Below, one piece after another: positions 14,801 through 26,049 of a stretch of DNA of 64,000 nucleotides. The translations under genes were made by a program, and so were the position numbers. The stretch is from contig CAJNOI010000101.1 of NCBI GenBank assembly GCA_905250115.1, positions 18,501-82,500 of the forward strand, given 5' to 3'. Numbering within the stretch: the stretch's first letter is position 1; each line of letters begins with the position of its first letter. The DNA is from Adineta steineri. Lineage: Eukaryota > Rotifera > Eurotatoria > Adinetida > Adinetidae. Under the pieces are notes generated by a model, which saw only the letters and a list, made by a program, of their open reading frames with translations, did no database searches and was not told the DNA's origin.

Positions 14801-17800
14801 GAAGATAAAGTATATAGCAAGTGCTAGATGTTGATGTTTGATATTGTTTGATGATGCATAGGTAAGAAAATGCTGTGAAACATCCTGACCAAAATCAAAA
14901 GAAATCGATGTTGCCCTATTAGTTCGATGTTCATTCATAAGACGATGTCGATCATATGGTAATGACAAAGGTTGATCAAGTTTACAATCACGAAGAGCAT
15001 CAAGCCAAAACATACTTGCACCAGTCATGGACATTTGTTGTTCAATAACAGCATCTAAATAAGAAGAAAGAAGCAGTTTAAATGGAACAAGGAATTGAAT
15101 ATACTTACAATCGATATAACGTAGAGTAGTGGCATCATCAGCTGTTAGCTGATCTGTTTTGTAAGCTTGATCGAGATCATGAAGAAATATATTCATTGAT
15201 GGATAATCAAAGAAGGCATGATGAAAGTTGAAGATAATTATATCTTTATCTGATAGGATGTTGTTGGAAGAGATTTGTTTATAGTAAACAATATGACATT
15301 GAAAGACAAGACCTTGAGCAAGATCGAAAAGTTGAGGATTACATTTCTTATTTTCGATGATAGTATTGAGTTGTTCATCTGTTTCGTAAGTACTTTCAGT
15401 AATTGTAAACATGTCATTATTGATATGTTGTTGAGTGGGAACTCTCTGCATGAGTATATTTTTGTTGAAATCGTAAATGAGTAATGTATGAAGTGATTCA
15501 TGTTTGTTAACAATGAGTTGAAGAGCATGACGAAGTTGATCTACAGATAAAATATCTCCTGTGTAGAGACGATAGAAAAATGGCATATTATGGGTCGTTA
15601 AAGATGATTGATCAGTATCAACATCTCTTTGGTTTTCTGACCATATTCGACATTGTGCCAAGGACGCTGGTGCTATAAAAATTAAAGTTTAGTTGATTAC
15701 AGTGAGTAATAATGATAATTAATTTTCTCTCTCATAATATTATTGCCCTCTAAGTTTATCTATTTTCTGACTGAATTGAATCAATATTGTTGCCAGTTAC
15801 ACGAGTCACCAATGTCATATATAAAAAATATGCTTCATCTAAAAATACATCAAAATTTATAAAAAGAACTACGGTCAATGTTTGTCATAAACTTTTAGTA
15901 ATCAAGTTTCCAAGCAATAGAAGAATATTTTCTTAGCAAAAGAAGATTTTCATTTAAATCGTACTATCTCATTTTAGTGTTTTCATTAGTATATGTCTGA
16001 GTGTGTGTGATGCATGTAATATAAATCATGTTTTAGATCAGAACATTTTACTTTGGAAAGAAAAACATTGTACAGAAACTTCAAAAAACTAACGTGAGAT
16101 CTGAAACTAACTAGCTTTTCACGTGATCTTGCTACTACGCATAAATTAAATAAAGTTAGATTATACATACTACAAAAAAATGAAATAAAAAGCAGGAGAC
16201 GAGTGATTTTTCAAGATAATGCTATCTATATGATGTCACCGCAGCATTAATCATGAACATCTCAGTACGTTTGCATTTCAATCAAAAAGAAAAGATCCTA
16301 CAGCAAACACAATAATATATCAATACATAGTTCATCTGAATCCTTTTTTAACGTCAAACGTTCTAACTGATATAAGTGCTGTATGCACTAGAAATAATTA
16401 AAAACTAAGCATACCTTCATTAATAATATTTTCCAATCTGTGAAATATTATTGCTTGTCTTTCTTCAACTTCTTCTGGTAGAATAAGATCAAATTTTGAT
16501 ATAGATGTGCAATATAAATCAATGCATTTTGTGTTCGATTTCGATGAAAACAGTAGTTCTAAAGCATGTTGAAATCTTTGACTTATCACTGCAACTGTTC
16601 TCTCACCAAATAAATCACTTGAACAAACAAAAGAACAACATAGTTGATTATCATCTAACGATGGATTGTATATAAAGTTTAATGAGAAGTCAAATTTAGC
16701 CATTACATACAATTTATTTAACGACACTTCTTCTAAATTAATACCATTCAAACATAAATTATTAGTATTTTTTGACACAGTAATAAAATCAAACATTGTT
16801 CCAAGAAATGAGACATTCGATTGATTTACTCGATTATCACCAAGAATATATTGTAATGGATAATGAGAATGTTCAAGAATTGATAAACATTTTTCTTGTA
16901 CATATGTAACTACTTCATCAAGTGACCAATGAGGATCAAGCTCAACTCGATATGGTAATATTGAAACAAACATTCCAATCATATTCACTAATTCACTTCG
17001 ATATCGATTTGCATTAATAGAAGAAATACATAAATCAGTCTCACCATGAGTTAATTTGAATAGAAATGCATAAAATATGGATAATCCAAGTTGAAAAAGT
17101 GTGAGATGATGTGATGATGCATAGTTGAGAAATGATGCACATATTTCCTCATCAACAGTGATTTGAGCTGAAGAAGCTAAACCTGATCGTTGTTGATTAG
17201 CTGATGAAGGTCGTCGATCAACAGGTAATGATAATTGGCCTGTAAGATTATATCCTTTGAGTTCTAACAACCAAAATTCTTGGGATAATGCCATATCTAT
17301 TATGCATTCATGAATAGAATAGTCGATGTATTGTAATGAATCATTATCTATAGGAAGTAAATCATTAGATTGATAAGCAAGAGAAAGATCACGAATGAAG
17401 ATTGATCTTGATGCTCCATCAAAACAAGCATGATGAATGGTAAATAATATCAGATCATCTTTCGTCAATAGATCATCATTAATCTGAGTAAGTGAATGAT
17501 TTGATTGATCACGACGAAGAATATGACAATTCATAACATGTCCTATTGATAAATCAAACAAATCTGATTGATTTAAAATCTTCTTTACAATTGCATTCTG
17601 TTCATGTTCTTCATCGGAAAGATTAATTATTGAAAATCTAGGTGATTTGTTATCATTGATAATAGCATTTGTATCTAAACAATGTTGAATAATGGTACCA
17701 TTTGTATTAAGATAGAGTGCTGTTTGAAGAATTCGATGTTTTGCTATGATAGCTTGAAATGCATGTTGCAATCGTGGAATTGATATATGATCATTCATAG

Positions 17801-20800
17801 ATGAAACACGATAAGTTAATGGAATAACATACATGTTAGTATTACTATCTGTGGATGAAAATCGAATCTGTTCATCTAAGAAAATACGTGTTTGTGCAAA
17901 TGATGCTTTAGCTAGAATGAGAGAGCATAATATAGTCGATGAAATATTCTTAAAAACTATGAGCTACCTTCAATGATATGTAATGAAGACCAATGATAGT
18001 GATTGTTATTCTTTATCACATTCATAGTTTGATAAATGAGTTGAGCATGATCGATAATTGTTGAATGTTGAAAAAGATCAGTAATCGAAAGAGTGTTTAT
18101 TTCTAAATTAAACTCGGTTTTATATCGATGAAATAGTTGCATAATGACAAGTGAGTGACCACCAAGAGTGAAGATATTTGTGTTAGTTGAGATTTGTTTT
18201 TGTTTTAATAGATCGCACCAAACATGATGAATGATGATTTCAATTTCATTTGTTGGTAACAATAGTTCATCATGATTAGTGAGATGAATTGATGAAAAGT
18301 TAGGTGGTGGAAGAAGTTTTCGATCGATTTTTCCATTTGCATTCAGTGGTAATTTGTCAAGTATAATAAAGAGAAATGGAATCATATGTGGTGGAAGATG
18401 AGATTGACAATATTGACATAGTTGTTCTTCGTTAATATCAGAACTTTGAACATATGCAACTAAATAATCATCATTCCATTTAATGACAACACAAGTAGAT
18501 ATTGATGTAATATTAAGTAAACATCGTTCGATTTCACCGAGTTCAATTCTTTGTCCATGAAGTTTGATTTGATGATCTTTTCTTCCTTGATAGTAAAGAA
18601 GGCCATTATCATATATTTTAACAAGATCACCTGTTCGATAAAATAGTTGACCATCTATTTCAACAAGAGCTTTTGCAGTTAAATCATCACGTCCAAGATA
18701 CCCGGCAAACACACCTACTCCTCCGACAAATAACTCTCCTGTTTGACTAATACATGTGCTTTGCAAGAATTTATTCAAAAGCAACGACTGATAGTTTGGT
18801 AGTGATCTGCCGATTGGAATACTTGCACTAGTTGACTTAATATCAACAGGATGATATGTACAGGCGACTGTTAATTCAGTAGGACCATATAAATTCCATA
18901 CAATACAGTGTGATATACCAATGTTTTCGATTAAAGCTCTTAATTTAACAGAAAACGGTTCACCTACAAAAAAATAAGAAAGCTGTAGAACATGTGGAAC
19001 TTCATCACTTCGTTACATACCGATACTACAAACCGATCGAAGATGTTTAATAGCGTTTGTGTTGCTGCACTGTTCGAGAAAAATAAAAAAGCTCTGAAGT
19101 AAACTTGGAACACTGTGCATGTATGTAATTTGTTTAGTGTGTACGATATGAGAGAGATAATCAAAATCAACTGTTCCTTTTGGATGGAGCAGAACAGATG
19201 TAGCTCCAATCATCAAACTACCAAGTATTTCTTGAAGATGATTGTCAAATGAGCATCGTGCCATCTGAACAACAGTATCATTTTTATTGAATGTATTGCT
19301 ACCGACCAAAGAGTTTATACATCCAGCAAAATTTTTGTGTCGGATTTTAACCTAGTTGAATATATAGGGATGAAGTTACGGATAAGAATACAAATGTCAA
19401 CATACCGCTTTTGGTACTCCAGTTGAACCACTTGTGAAAATGATATAGGCAATATCACTTGATGTGACTGTAATACTTGATAGACGGTCAACGTTAACAG
19501 CACTGATTATACCATTATTAATCCATGATGAATGAATGTCAATCGAAACAACTTTATTATGAAATTTGGGTTTTGTCGACCAATGAACAAGAACAACATG
19601 ACTTTGAGTATGTTGTGTAAGAAAATACAAACGATGTTCTGGGTCTCTAGGTGATAATGGACAATAAACACCACCAGCCATTTCAATCGCCATAATACCA
19701 ATCACCTAATCAAAAAAACAAACTCGAACTTACATTAATTGTTAGTCATCTTGATTAACTTACCATTGACAAACTTCGCTCAACACATTGGCACACAACC
19801 TCACCTGGAAACACATGATATTCATTGAGAAGAGTTAAAGATAAGACTTGAACATAATACAGTAGTTCACAATATGCCAATGTTTGTTCATCTAGTTCAA
19901 CAGCTACTTTTTGTGGATGTTTCATTACTTGATATACAAACTCATGATGAATACAACTGAGAGGAGATGAAAATGGTATTTGTGTATTCTTCAATGATTG
20001 CATTAGATATTGCTCATTTGATAATATTATTGATAGTTCATAGATTGGTTTGTTCATTTGATTGTCAATCATAGATGTAGATAATTGATTCAAGATGAAA
20101 TAAAATCGTTGTGAAATCTTCTCCACTGTGTCTCTATTTAACAAATTAAGTGATGCATTGATTGTGTATGATAGTTGATTCATGTTCATATTATGATAAA
20201 TAGAAAGAGAGAAGTCGAATATACTTAATATCTCATCTTCAATAATATTGAATGAGAAAGATCCTGGAACAAGTTGAGAATCACCAATCATAATTGCATT
20301 GTTGTCAATGTTAGTCTTGTATGATATGAATTCCAAAGATGTATCCAAGAATGCATGTTTTGAAATATGTGAATGTTGATTGAGAATACGTTGAAGTGGA
20401 AAATATGAATATTTCATACTACTTGTCGCTACATCTCGAACATGTTTGAGTAATTGATGAAAACACCAATGAGGATCTAATTGACATCGTAATGGAATGA
20501 TATTTTCAAATAATCCAATGGTTGATTTGAGTTCATCTCTATATCGATTATTATTGATATTCATACCAACACATAAATCTGTTTGTCCATTAGTTAATTT
20601 AAATAGAAAAATAAAATAAATAGCAAATGTGAGATGTTGAAGTGATATGTTATTTGATGATGCATATGTAAGAAAGTCATATGAGAGATCTTGACCAAAA
20701 TTAAAAGAAATAGTTGTTGTATGACCAGTTCGATGTTCATTTGAGAGACGATATCGATCAAATGGTAATGACAATGATTGATCCAGTTTACAATCATGAA

Positions 20801-23800
20801 GAGCATCACGCCAAAACATACTTGCACCAGTCATTGACATTTGTTGTTCAATAGCAGCATCTGAATAAAAAGTGAAATATACTAGAAAAAGAAAGGAGAA
20901 GAAATAGTGATATATACAATCAAGATAACGTAGAGTAGTATTATCATCATTAGATACTTGACGTGTTGTATATGCTTGATTAAGATCATTAAGAAATATA
21001 TTAATTGATGGAAAATCGAATATAATATGATGAAAATTAAAAATAACTATATCTTTATCAGAAAGAAGATCATTAGGAGAGATTTCTTTGTAGTAAACAA
21101 GATGACATCGAAATACAAGACCTTGCGAAAGATCAAAATGTTGAGTATTTCGTCGTTCATCATACATAATACTGTTGAGTTGTTCATCTGCTTCATAAGT
21201 ACTTTCAATTAATGTAATAGTCTTTTATTGTTATCATTTAATTCAATGACTCTTTGCATGAGTATATTCGTTTCTGTATCAAAGATTAATGATGTATGAA
21301 GTGTTTGATGTTTTGCAAGAACTAATTGAAGAGCATTATAAAGTTGTTGAACTGATAGAGTATGGTTTGGAAAGGAACGGTATATAAATGGCATGTTGTA
21401 AACTGCTATTTGTGATTTTTCTGAATCGAAACGAATTCGTTCATCCAACCAAATACGAGCTTGTGCATAGGATGCTGGTGCTGTAACAGTAGAACTTTAG
21501 TATTAATCTTTTGGAAACGGAATTACTTTGAGAAAAAAACGAAAATTTACAAAAGCTGAAAAAGAATTTATCTATTACAAAGGAACACAGATTTCGTCGT
21601 ACTGACTTCCCTCATAGGCTTTTAGCAGCATTAATTATATTTGAACATAGTTTATAGACTCGCACATATAATTAACGTGAACATACAACACTAGTTGAGG
21701 TTGAGGAATATGTCTAAACTCAATAAATATCGTTTTGACTAACGTATTTAGTGTACTGAGAAATTCATGTTGCATCCTATTTTACCTATACAATAGTGAA
21801 GAAAAGGCCGTGTTATCATTCCACTGGTTGTTGAAATAGACTGAAGACATTAAGTCTCTATTTTCTGCAAGCTTTCAAACAAAATTTACAAAACTTGACT
21901 AGTTTTATAAATACTCTTTTCCAGACGTAATTCTCCAATCCGTAATTTTTTGGGTATTCAGTAACTAAATCATTTATATTTTAAAATTTTCAATTTATAG
22001 AGATCATATCTAGCTCTTTTTTCATGGTCTCAATCACACCCTCGATGTACTTCATTAACTTTAAGCTACACACTAACTTCGATCTCATAGAACTTAATTG
22101 AAAACTTATTGGCAATAAATCTAAAAATATTTTGAATACATGTGTTTTTTTTATTGAAGTAACTGATAGGCATCACTGTTCTGATCTTTTGTTTTTGACA
22201 AATTATTCTAATCTATGTATGATTGATATAATTAGTATTCACAAATAGAAGAACATTTAATTTTAGTATTTCAATGTAATTTCTGCAAAAGTTTAAATTT
22301 AAATTTAGCTGCTCTTTATTTGAGAATAGAGTATTCTAACTTCTATCATTTATTTTATGAGTTCGATATTCAGCATATGAGTCAATATAGAACTTATTCT
22401 ATTATTTAACTATTTTTACTGACTTTATTCTTAATATTCAGTTCCTAATGGATTAGATTCTTTGAGATATTATTATTAAAGGTTTTATTAAAAAAGAAAT
22501 CTCATGTGTTAGCACATCTACTCAAAAAAGATGAAAAAATAGATATGCATACCTTCGTTCATAATAGTCGGTAATCTACAAAAGATTACTCCTTGCATTT
22601 CTTCAATTTCTTCTGGTAAAATAAGTGACAATCTGCTAATAGGCATACTATATTGATTATGCATTGGGTCATCAGTCATTGAGGAACTGAAGAGTTGCGT
22701 GAGCATATGTAGAAAACGATTTGCAAGTAGATCAACATCAGCTTGATGATGGAATATATCAGCCGAACAATCGAGAAAACACTCCGTGCTTCGTGAGTGG
22801 TGATCATGAGCTATTGTGAATGATAAATCAAACAGTGCTGTTCCATTACCATGAGATCGATCTCGATCGAAATAGATGCCAAGAACAGTACCGTCGTTTG
22901 TAGTTGCCTCCAATTTATTATTCTGTGTTATAGATGACATTAATGATTCATAATGAAATAATGTTGAAGGTAATACTTCATGCTCTCGTTGATCATATGA
23001 ATTAATAATATGCTGATAAGGTAAACAACCATGTTCAAGAATATTACTACTGAGCTGTTGTACCTTTCGTAGCAGCTGATCGAATGACTCATTCGGCTCA
23101 ATTTTTATTCGATACGGTACAAGATTAACGAACATGCCAATCATGTCTTTTGTCTCTTGCACAAATCGATTAGCTATGTTACCTGCTACACACAAATCGT
23201 CATCATTCATTAACTTGAATAAGAACGCATAATAACAAGAAAGTGACAGCGTAAACATAGTGATATTATTTGAGGATGCACATAACATCATTGCATCAAC
23301 AACATGTTGATTGATAGAAAATGCAGTTGAAAAACCACGACCTGAACGTATCTGCTTGATATCTGTTTTGTCAGGTACCAACTGTCGTATTCGACTCCAA
23401 TCATAACCATCCATAACATTGAACCAAAATTGACGTGCCTTATTCATTTTTGAGTCCATTCTTGTATCGGCTAACATTGTCTGTTCGTATAATGTGAAAT
23501 CGATATATTGTAGAATAGATGATACTGGTTTTTTATGACGATCAGTCCAACAAGCTTTTTTAAATGCTTCCATAATTGGTTTAAGTGAACTGTTATCGAA
23601 TGATATGTGATGAAATGTAATAGCAAGAAGATCACCTTCCATCAAGAGATGATCATGTTCATCATTACTTCGTTGGATTATATGGCATCTCACTACTCTT
23701 CCTGTTTCAACATCAAAGTGTTTTCCTATAGATTCAATTGTGAGTAGCCGATCGAGTTGTTCTGATGTACTAATACCACGTGAATGTTTAAATGAATAAA

Positions 23801-24122
23801 TATCATCGGTGGCTGCCTGAATGCATTGTTCGATTTGATTACTTTGTGGGTTAAAACGAACAGCAGTACGAAGAACAGTATGTTGTTCAATTAATGTGAG
23901 TACAATTGAACGAATACGTTCGATAGATAATGAACCTTGTTTGATTATCAATGGTACCAAAATATTGTAGATAGACAGGTCGGAAGAATGAAAATACAGT
24001 CGTTCATGAAGCCAAATTCGTTGTTGAACAAATGAAGCAACGGATTCAGTTCGTCTCGAAACCGTGAGTTGTAGTTCTTTGTATGCATTTGTTCCTGCTA
24101 TTTTATGCTTGTGTGAAAACAT
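770..24122 (-). CDS. Multimodular nonribosomal peptide synthetase, 7 C, 4 A, 4 T domains plus membrane terminal domain
   Basis: The gene builds a peptide by adenylating amino acids, loading them on carrier domains and condensing them. Exons, reading leftward: 24122-22553, 21480-20918, 20860-19764, 19705-19406, 19351-19021, 18963-17968, 17911-16415, 15672-15109, 15054-13988, 13931-13632, 13572-13245, 13197-12202, 12138-10630, 9896-9336, 9269-8176, 8116-7811, 7754-7424, 7312-6296, 6224-4603, 4544-4245, 4186-3856, 3793-1041, 976-770. Every junction has GT-AG and keeps phase. The only break is one missing base in exon 2 near 21223; the total is 19,640 bp, one short of a multiple of three. All seven C domains keep HHxxxD, all four A domains keep the TSGSTG loop or its neighbours and the NGKxDRK lysine motif, and all four carriers keep the GGxS serine. 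There is no thioesterase. Bacterial-type NRPS genes with introns are known from bdelloid rotifers by horizontal transfer. Whether the protein is made depends on the frameshift being real or an assembly error. Confidence 0.9.
2830..6224 (-). other. NRPS module 4: C7-A4-T4
   Basis: C7 (HHVAYDR, near 5775-5800) belongs to the intronless C class of C1, C3 and C5, but here it runs straight into an A domain. A4 uses the same three intron sites as A1-A3. Its A5 motif reads NTYGQAE, with Gln where Pro is nearly invariant, and its pocket residues read D-N-Q-E-S-G-T-I-T-K, the most divergent set. The carrier T4 reads LGGTSL rather than GGHSL but keeps the serine. This is the last elongation module before the membrane region. 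Confidence 0.82.
6296..9896 (-). other. NRPS module 3: C6-A3-T3
   Basis: C6 begins PASYAQARIWLDERIRF like C2 and has HHALFDF near 9435-9455, with a 66-bp intron at YLD/Y. A3 has TSGSTGTPK, NLYGPAE and NGKLDRK; pocket residues read as D-V-K-S-G-L-L-L-T-K. T3 has FTVGGHSL near 6470-6495. The intron before the GEA motif is 111 bp, longer than in the other modules. Substrate unknown. Confidence 0.87.
9897..10629 (-). other. Long intron between C5 and C6
   Basis: The intron is 733 bp with donor GTATAT and acceptor TATATAG, phase 1. No recognisable coding remnant was seen. Confidence 0.68.
10630..12138 (-). other. NRPS condensation domain C5 (single exon)
   Basis: C5 is a close relative of C3: both share INANRYRSELVNMIGMFVS and the same exon shape. 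HHAMFDG lies near 11630-11650. The acceptor is TTTGAG at 12141-12139; the nearer GCTAG would break phase. The exon ends with LSEEIHEM and splices in phase 1 to C6. Confidence 0.82.
12202..15672 (-). other. NRPS module 2: C4-A2-T2
   Basis: C4 has HHAFFDY near 15205-15225 and a 54-bp intron in the YID/Y motif. A2 has TSGSTGIPK, NLYGPAE and NGKIDRK, with pocket residues read by eye as D-A-Q-L-C-V-L-L-G-K. T2 has FTIGGHSL near 12385-12410. Exon lengths 564, 1067, 300, 328 and 996 closely match modules 1 and 3, and the frame is intact throughout. Substrate unknown. Confidence 0.87.
15673..16414 (-). other. Long intron between C3 and C4
   Basis: The intron is 742 bp, donor GTATGC and acceptor TTATAG, phase 1. 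Only short uninformative frames are present. It is the counterpart of the 1,072-bp and 733-bp introns after C1 and C5. Confidence 0.7.
16415..17911 (-). other. NRPS condensation domain C3 (single exon)
   Basis: One exon of 1,497 bp follows carrier T1 and has HHACFDG near 17418-17440 plus the conserved core IGMFVS-L motif. An epimerase domain would be expected here if the module made a D-residue, but the FV-N/S-LP motif is typical of condensation domains, so I call it C. It ends with LPEEVEER and then splices in phase 1 to the next C domain. Confidence 0.8.
17968..21480 (-). other. NRPS module 1: C2-A1-T1
   Basis: C2 begins PASYAQARIWL and holds HHIIFDF near 21006-21036. Exon 2 loses one base near 21219-21227, shifting the frame within the C domain. 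The adenylation domain A1 spans exons 3-6 with the TSGSTGVPK loop, NLYGPTE and NGKIDRK. The carrier T1 has FTLGGHSL near 18130-18180, whose serine takes phosphopantetheine. Reading residues aligned to the GrsA pocket by eye gives D-N-Q-H-C-I-L-V-A-K. The first Asp fits an alpha-amino acid; I cannot assign a substrate. Confidence 0.85.
21481..22552 (-). other. Long intron between tandem condensation domains C1 and C2
   Basis: The intron is 1,072 bp, with donor GTATGC and acceptor TTACAG, phase 1. It contains no open frame that I recognise as A or T domain sequence. It occupies the place where a normal module would have its A and T domains. Two shorter long introns occur at the same place after C3 and C5. 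Confidence 0.7.
22553..24122 (-). other. NRPS N-terminal condensation domain C1 (exon 1)
   Basis: This single exon starts at an ATG and carries a full condensation domain with the catalytic HHISFD motif near 23590-23620 and the FVNLVPYR-type core motif. It is not preceded by a carrier domain, so it sits in the position of a starter C domain, which in other systems can acylate the first residue; that role is inferred. After the first part of a C-A linker (LPEEIEEM) it does not continue into an A domain. It splices at GAAG/GTATGC in phase 1 directly to another C domain. Confidence 0.85.
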
Positions 24123-26040
24123 TGTATAATAAAGATATAAATCAATAAATATTGATTAATCAATAGTATGAAATAAAAAACTTAATAGAATCTACAAATT
24201 AAAAAGAAGATAAGAAAGACTAAATAGACATTTCAAAATATGAAATAAGAACAATAATCATATCATATGAGGGTAATATTATTATCAAGAGTACAACAAA
24301 CCAATGTAATCTTCTAATAATACTCCAAAAAAAAACAAGAGAATTGATTGAGTAGCTATGATGTTATATTAGATAATTTAAAAATAAATATTACTTTAAT
24401 ATTGTTAGTGAGTTGACTAACTATTATAGATTTTTACAAAAAATGATTTCCACCCTCAAATAGCCTATCATCATAAGTAAATGTAGAATAATACTGATAC
24501 TATTTCCTATTAATCGTATTGATGAAGGATATCTTTGACATTACATGTTACTGTAAATTATTGTACATACAGTAGTTATAAAATGCTGACAAAATATGAC
24601 AATAACATTCTTCTTATCTTATTCTAAGACAAAGACTAATGAATTTTTAACAATTCATATTCTTATAATCTGTAAGTGAATACGAAAACACCTTATCATT
24701 TTCAGTTTCTATGCTACTAAAGAGATTTTATCTTTCTCTGACGAAAAAAAAACAGTTTAAAAATTAGTAATTATCATTGTATGTATTTCAATTTCAAAAA
24801 GAACATGCGAATTAAGATAGTATTCTTAAAAACGAAATTATATGTTCTGTAGCCGACTCTTTCGACTATAGAATCTCTATCTAAAGTTTTTTCTGAGCAT
24901 GCCTTCAACTTTTAGAAAAAATTGAGTCTATTTTGTCCTTAACAATGTCCCACAGTACCACTGAACTGTTTTTGATGCTTTCATGTCATTATAGATATTT
25001 ATTCTATTATACACTAACTTAAGTTTCTTATTCTTCAAAGTATGCTCTTCTATAAATTACCTTAAAAATCTAATTTATGTTTTCGTAGGCTTTATGCAAA
25101 TCCGATGATCGAGTAGAAGTTTTTCACACAATTTTTCTGTTTTTTAAAAAACAATATTAAAAAAACTTGTGTAAAGAAACGATAACTTCAGTTAAGTAGA
25201 CTTTTTAATTTTTGTAACTCTAAAAATCAATAATAATCTTTATTTTTTATGAAATCGAAATTTTAAATTGCAATTACTCAAAACTTCTCCTTTAAAGCTT
25301 AGATTTTTTCAAAGAAACTATTTTGCGCTGTTTGGGCTAATATTTCTATATACAAATTCATACACATTTCAGCAAAAACAATTCATCATTATTTTAATCA
25401 ATACACAATCAAAAAAGTTATACACATATTATTTGCATGAATAGAAAATCAATGGATCTTATGAACGTCATATAATAAAATGGACTGATCAATTCAACTA
25501 CAAAATCAAAAATATACTTTTGTTCACTACAATTCTTGAAGAAAATAATTAATATCACACACTGTCGATTGGCTCATATGAAAGACTGAAAAATCGCTTT
25601 ATAAACATCATTATTCATATCAATTGCTATAAAATAAGTTTTCATTTTATCTCTCAACACTATCTATCAGTATTTTCGAACAGTTCATACTTAGATTCTA
25701 CACATTTTACGAAATGATTGTTCATTTTGCTGATTTTCATAGAAAAAAAACATTCTGAAAATCAGTTTGAATTTCTAAAGCTCGCAAAACTAACACTTCT
25801 GACTAGATCGTACAAAAAATCATTAATTATCAATATATAAATCAGTCAAAACCTTTCACTACGCTTAAAGTCCACTTCATACAATCTATATTCAATTTTA
25901 AACTTTATAGTGTACTCATATTGACTACGGTGCTGATCAAATACAGTAATATTATTATACCTACATGTAAGTTGTTCTCATCACCAGGAATTCATCTAAT
26001 ACATGCATTATACCTTGAAGCAAATTTCTAAATATTAATT
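24123..26040. other. Intergenic, upstream of the NRPS gene
   Basis: About 1.9 kb of AT-rich sequence with no recognisable gene. It must include the NRPS promoter, but no clear motif was seen. Confidence 0.5.
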
Positions 26041-26049
26041 TGGCTGCGT

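Noticed and set aside
15986-16168. Open frame inside the C3-C4 intron as a leftover A domain
   Set aside because: No adenylation motif is present and it is only 60 codons long.
16415-17911. C3 (and C5) as epimerisation domains, since they follow a carrier domain
   Set aside because: They hold the IGMFVS-LP-R core typical of condensation domains, and no epimerase-specific motif was seen.
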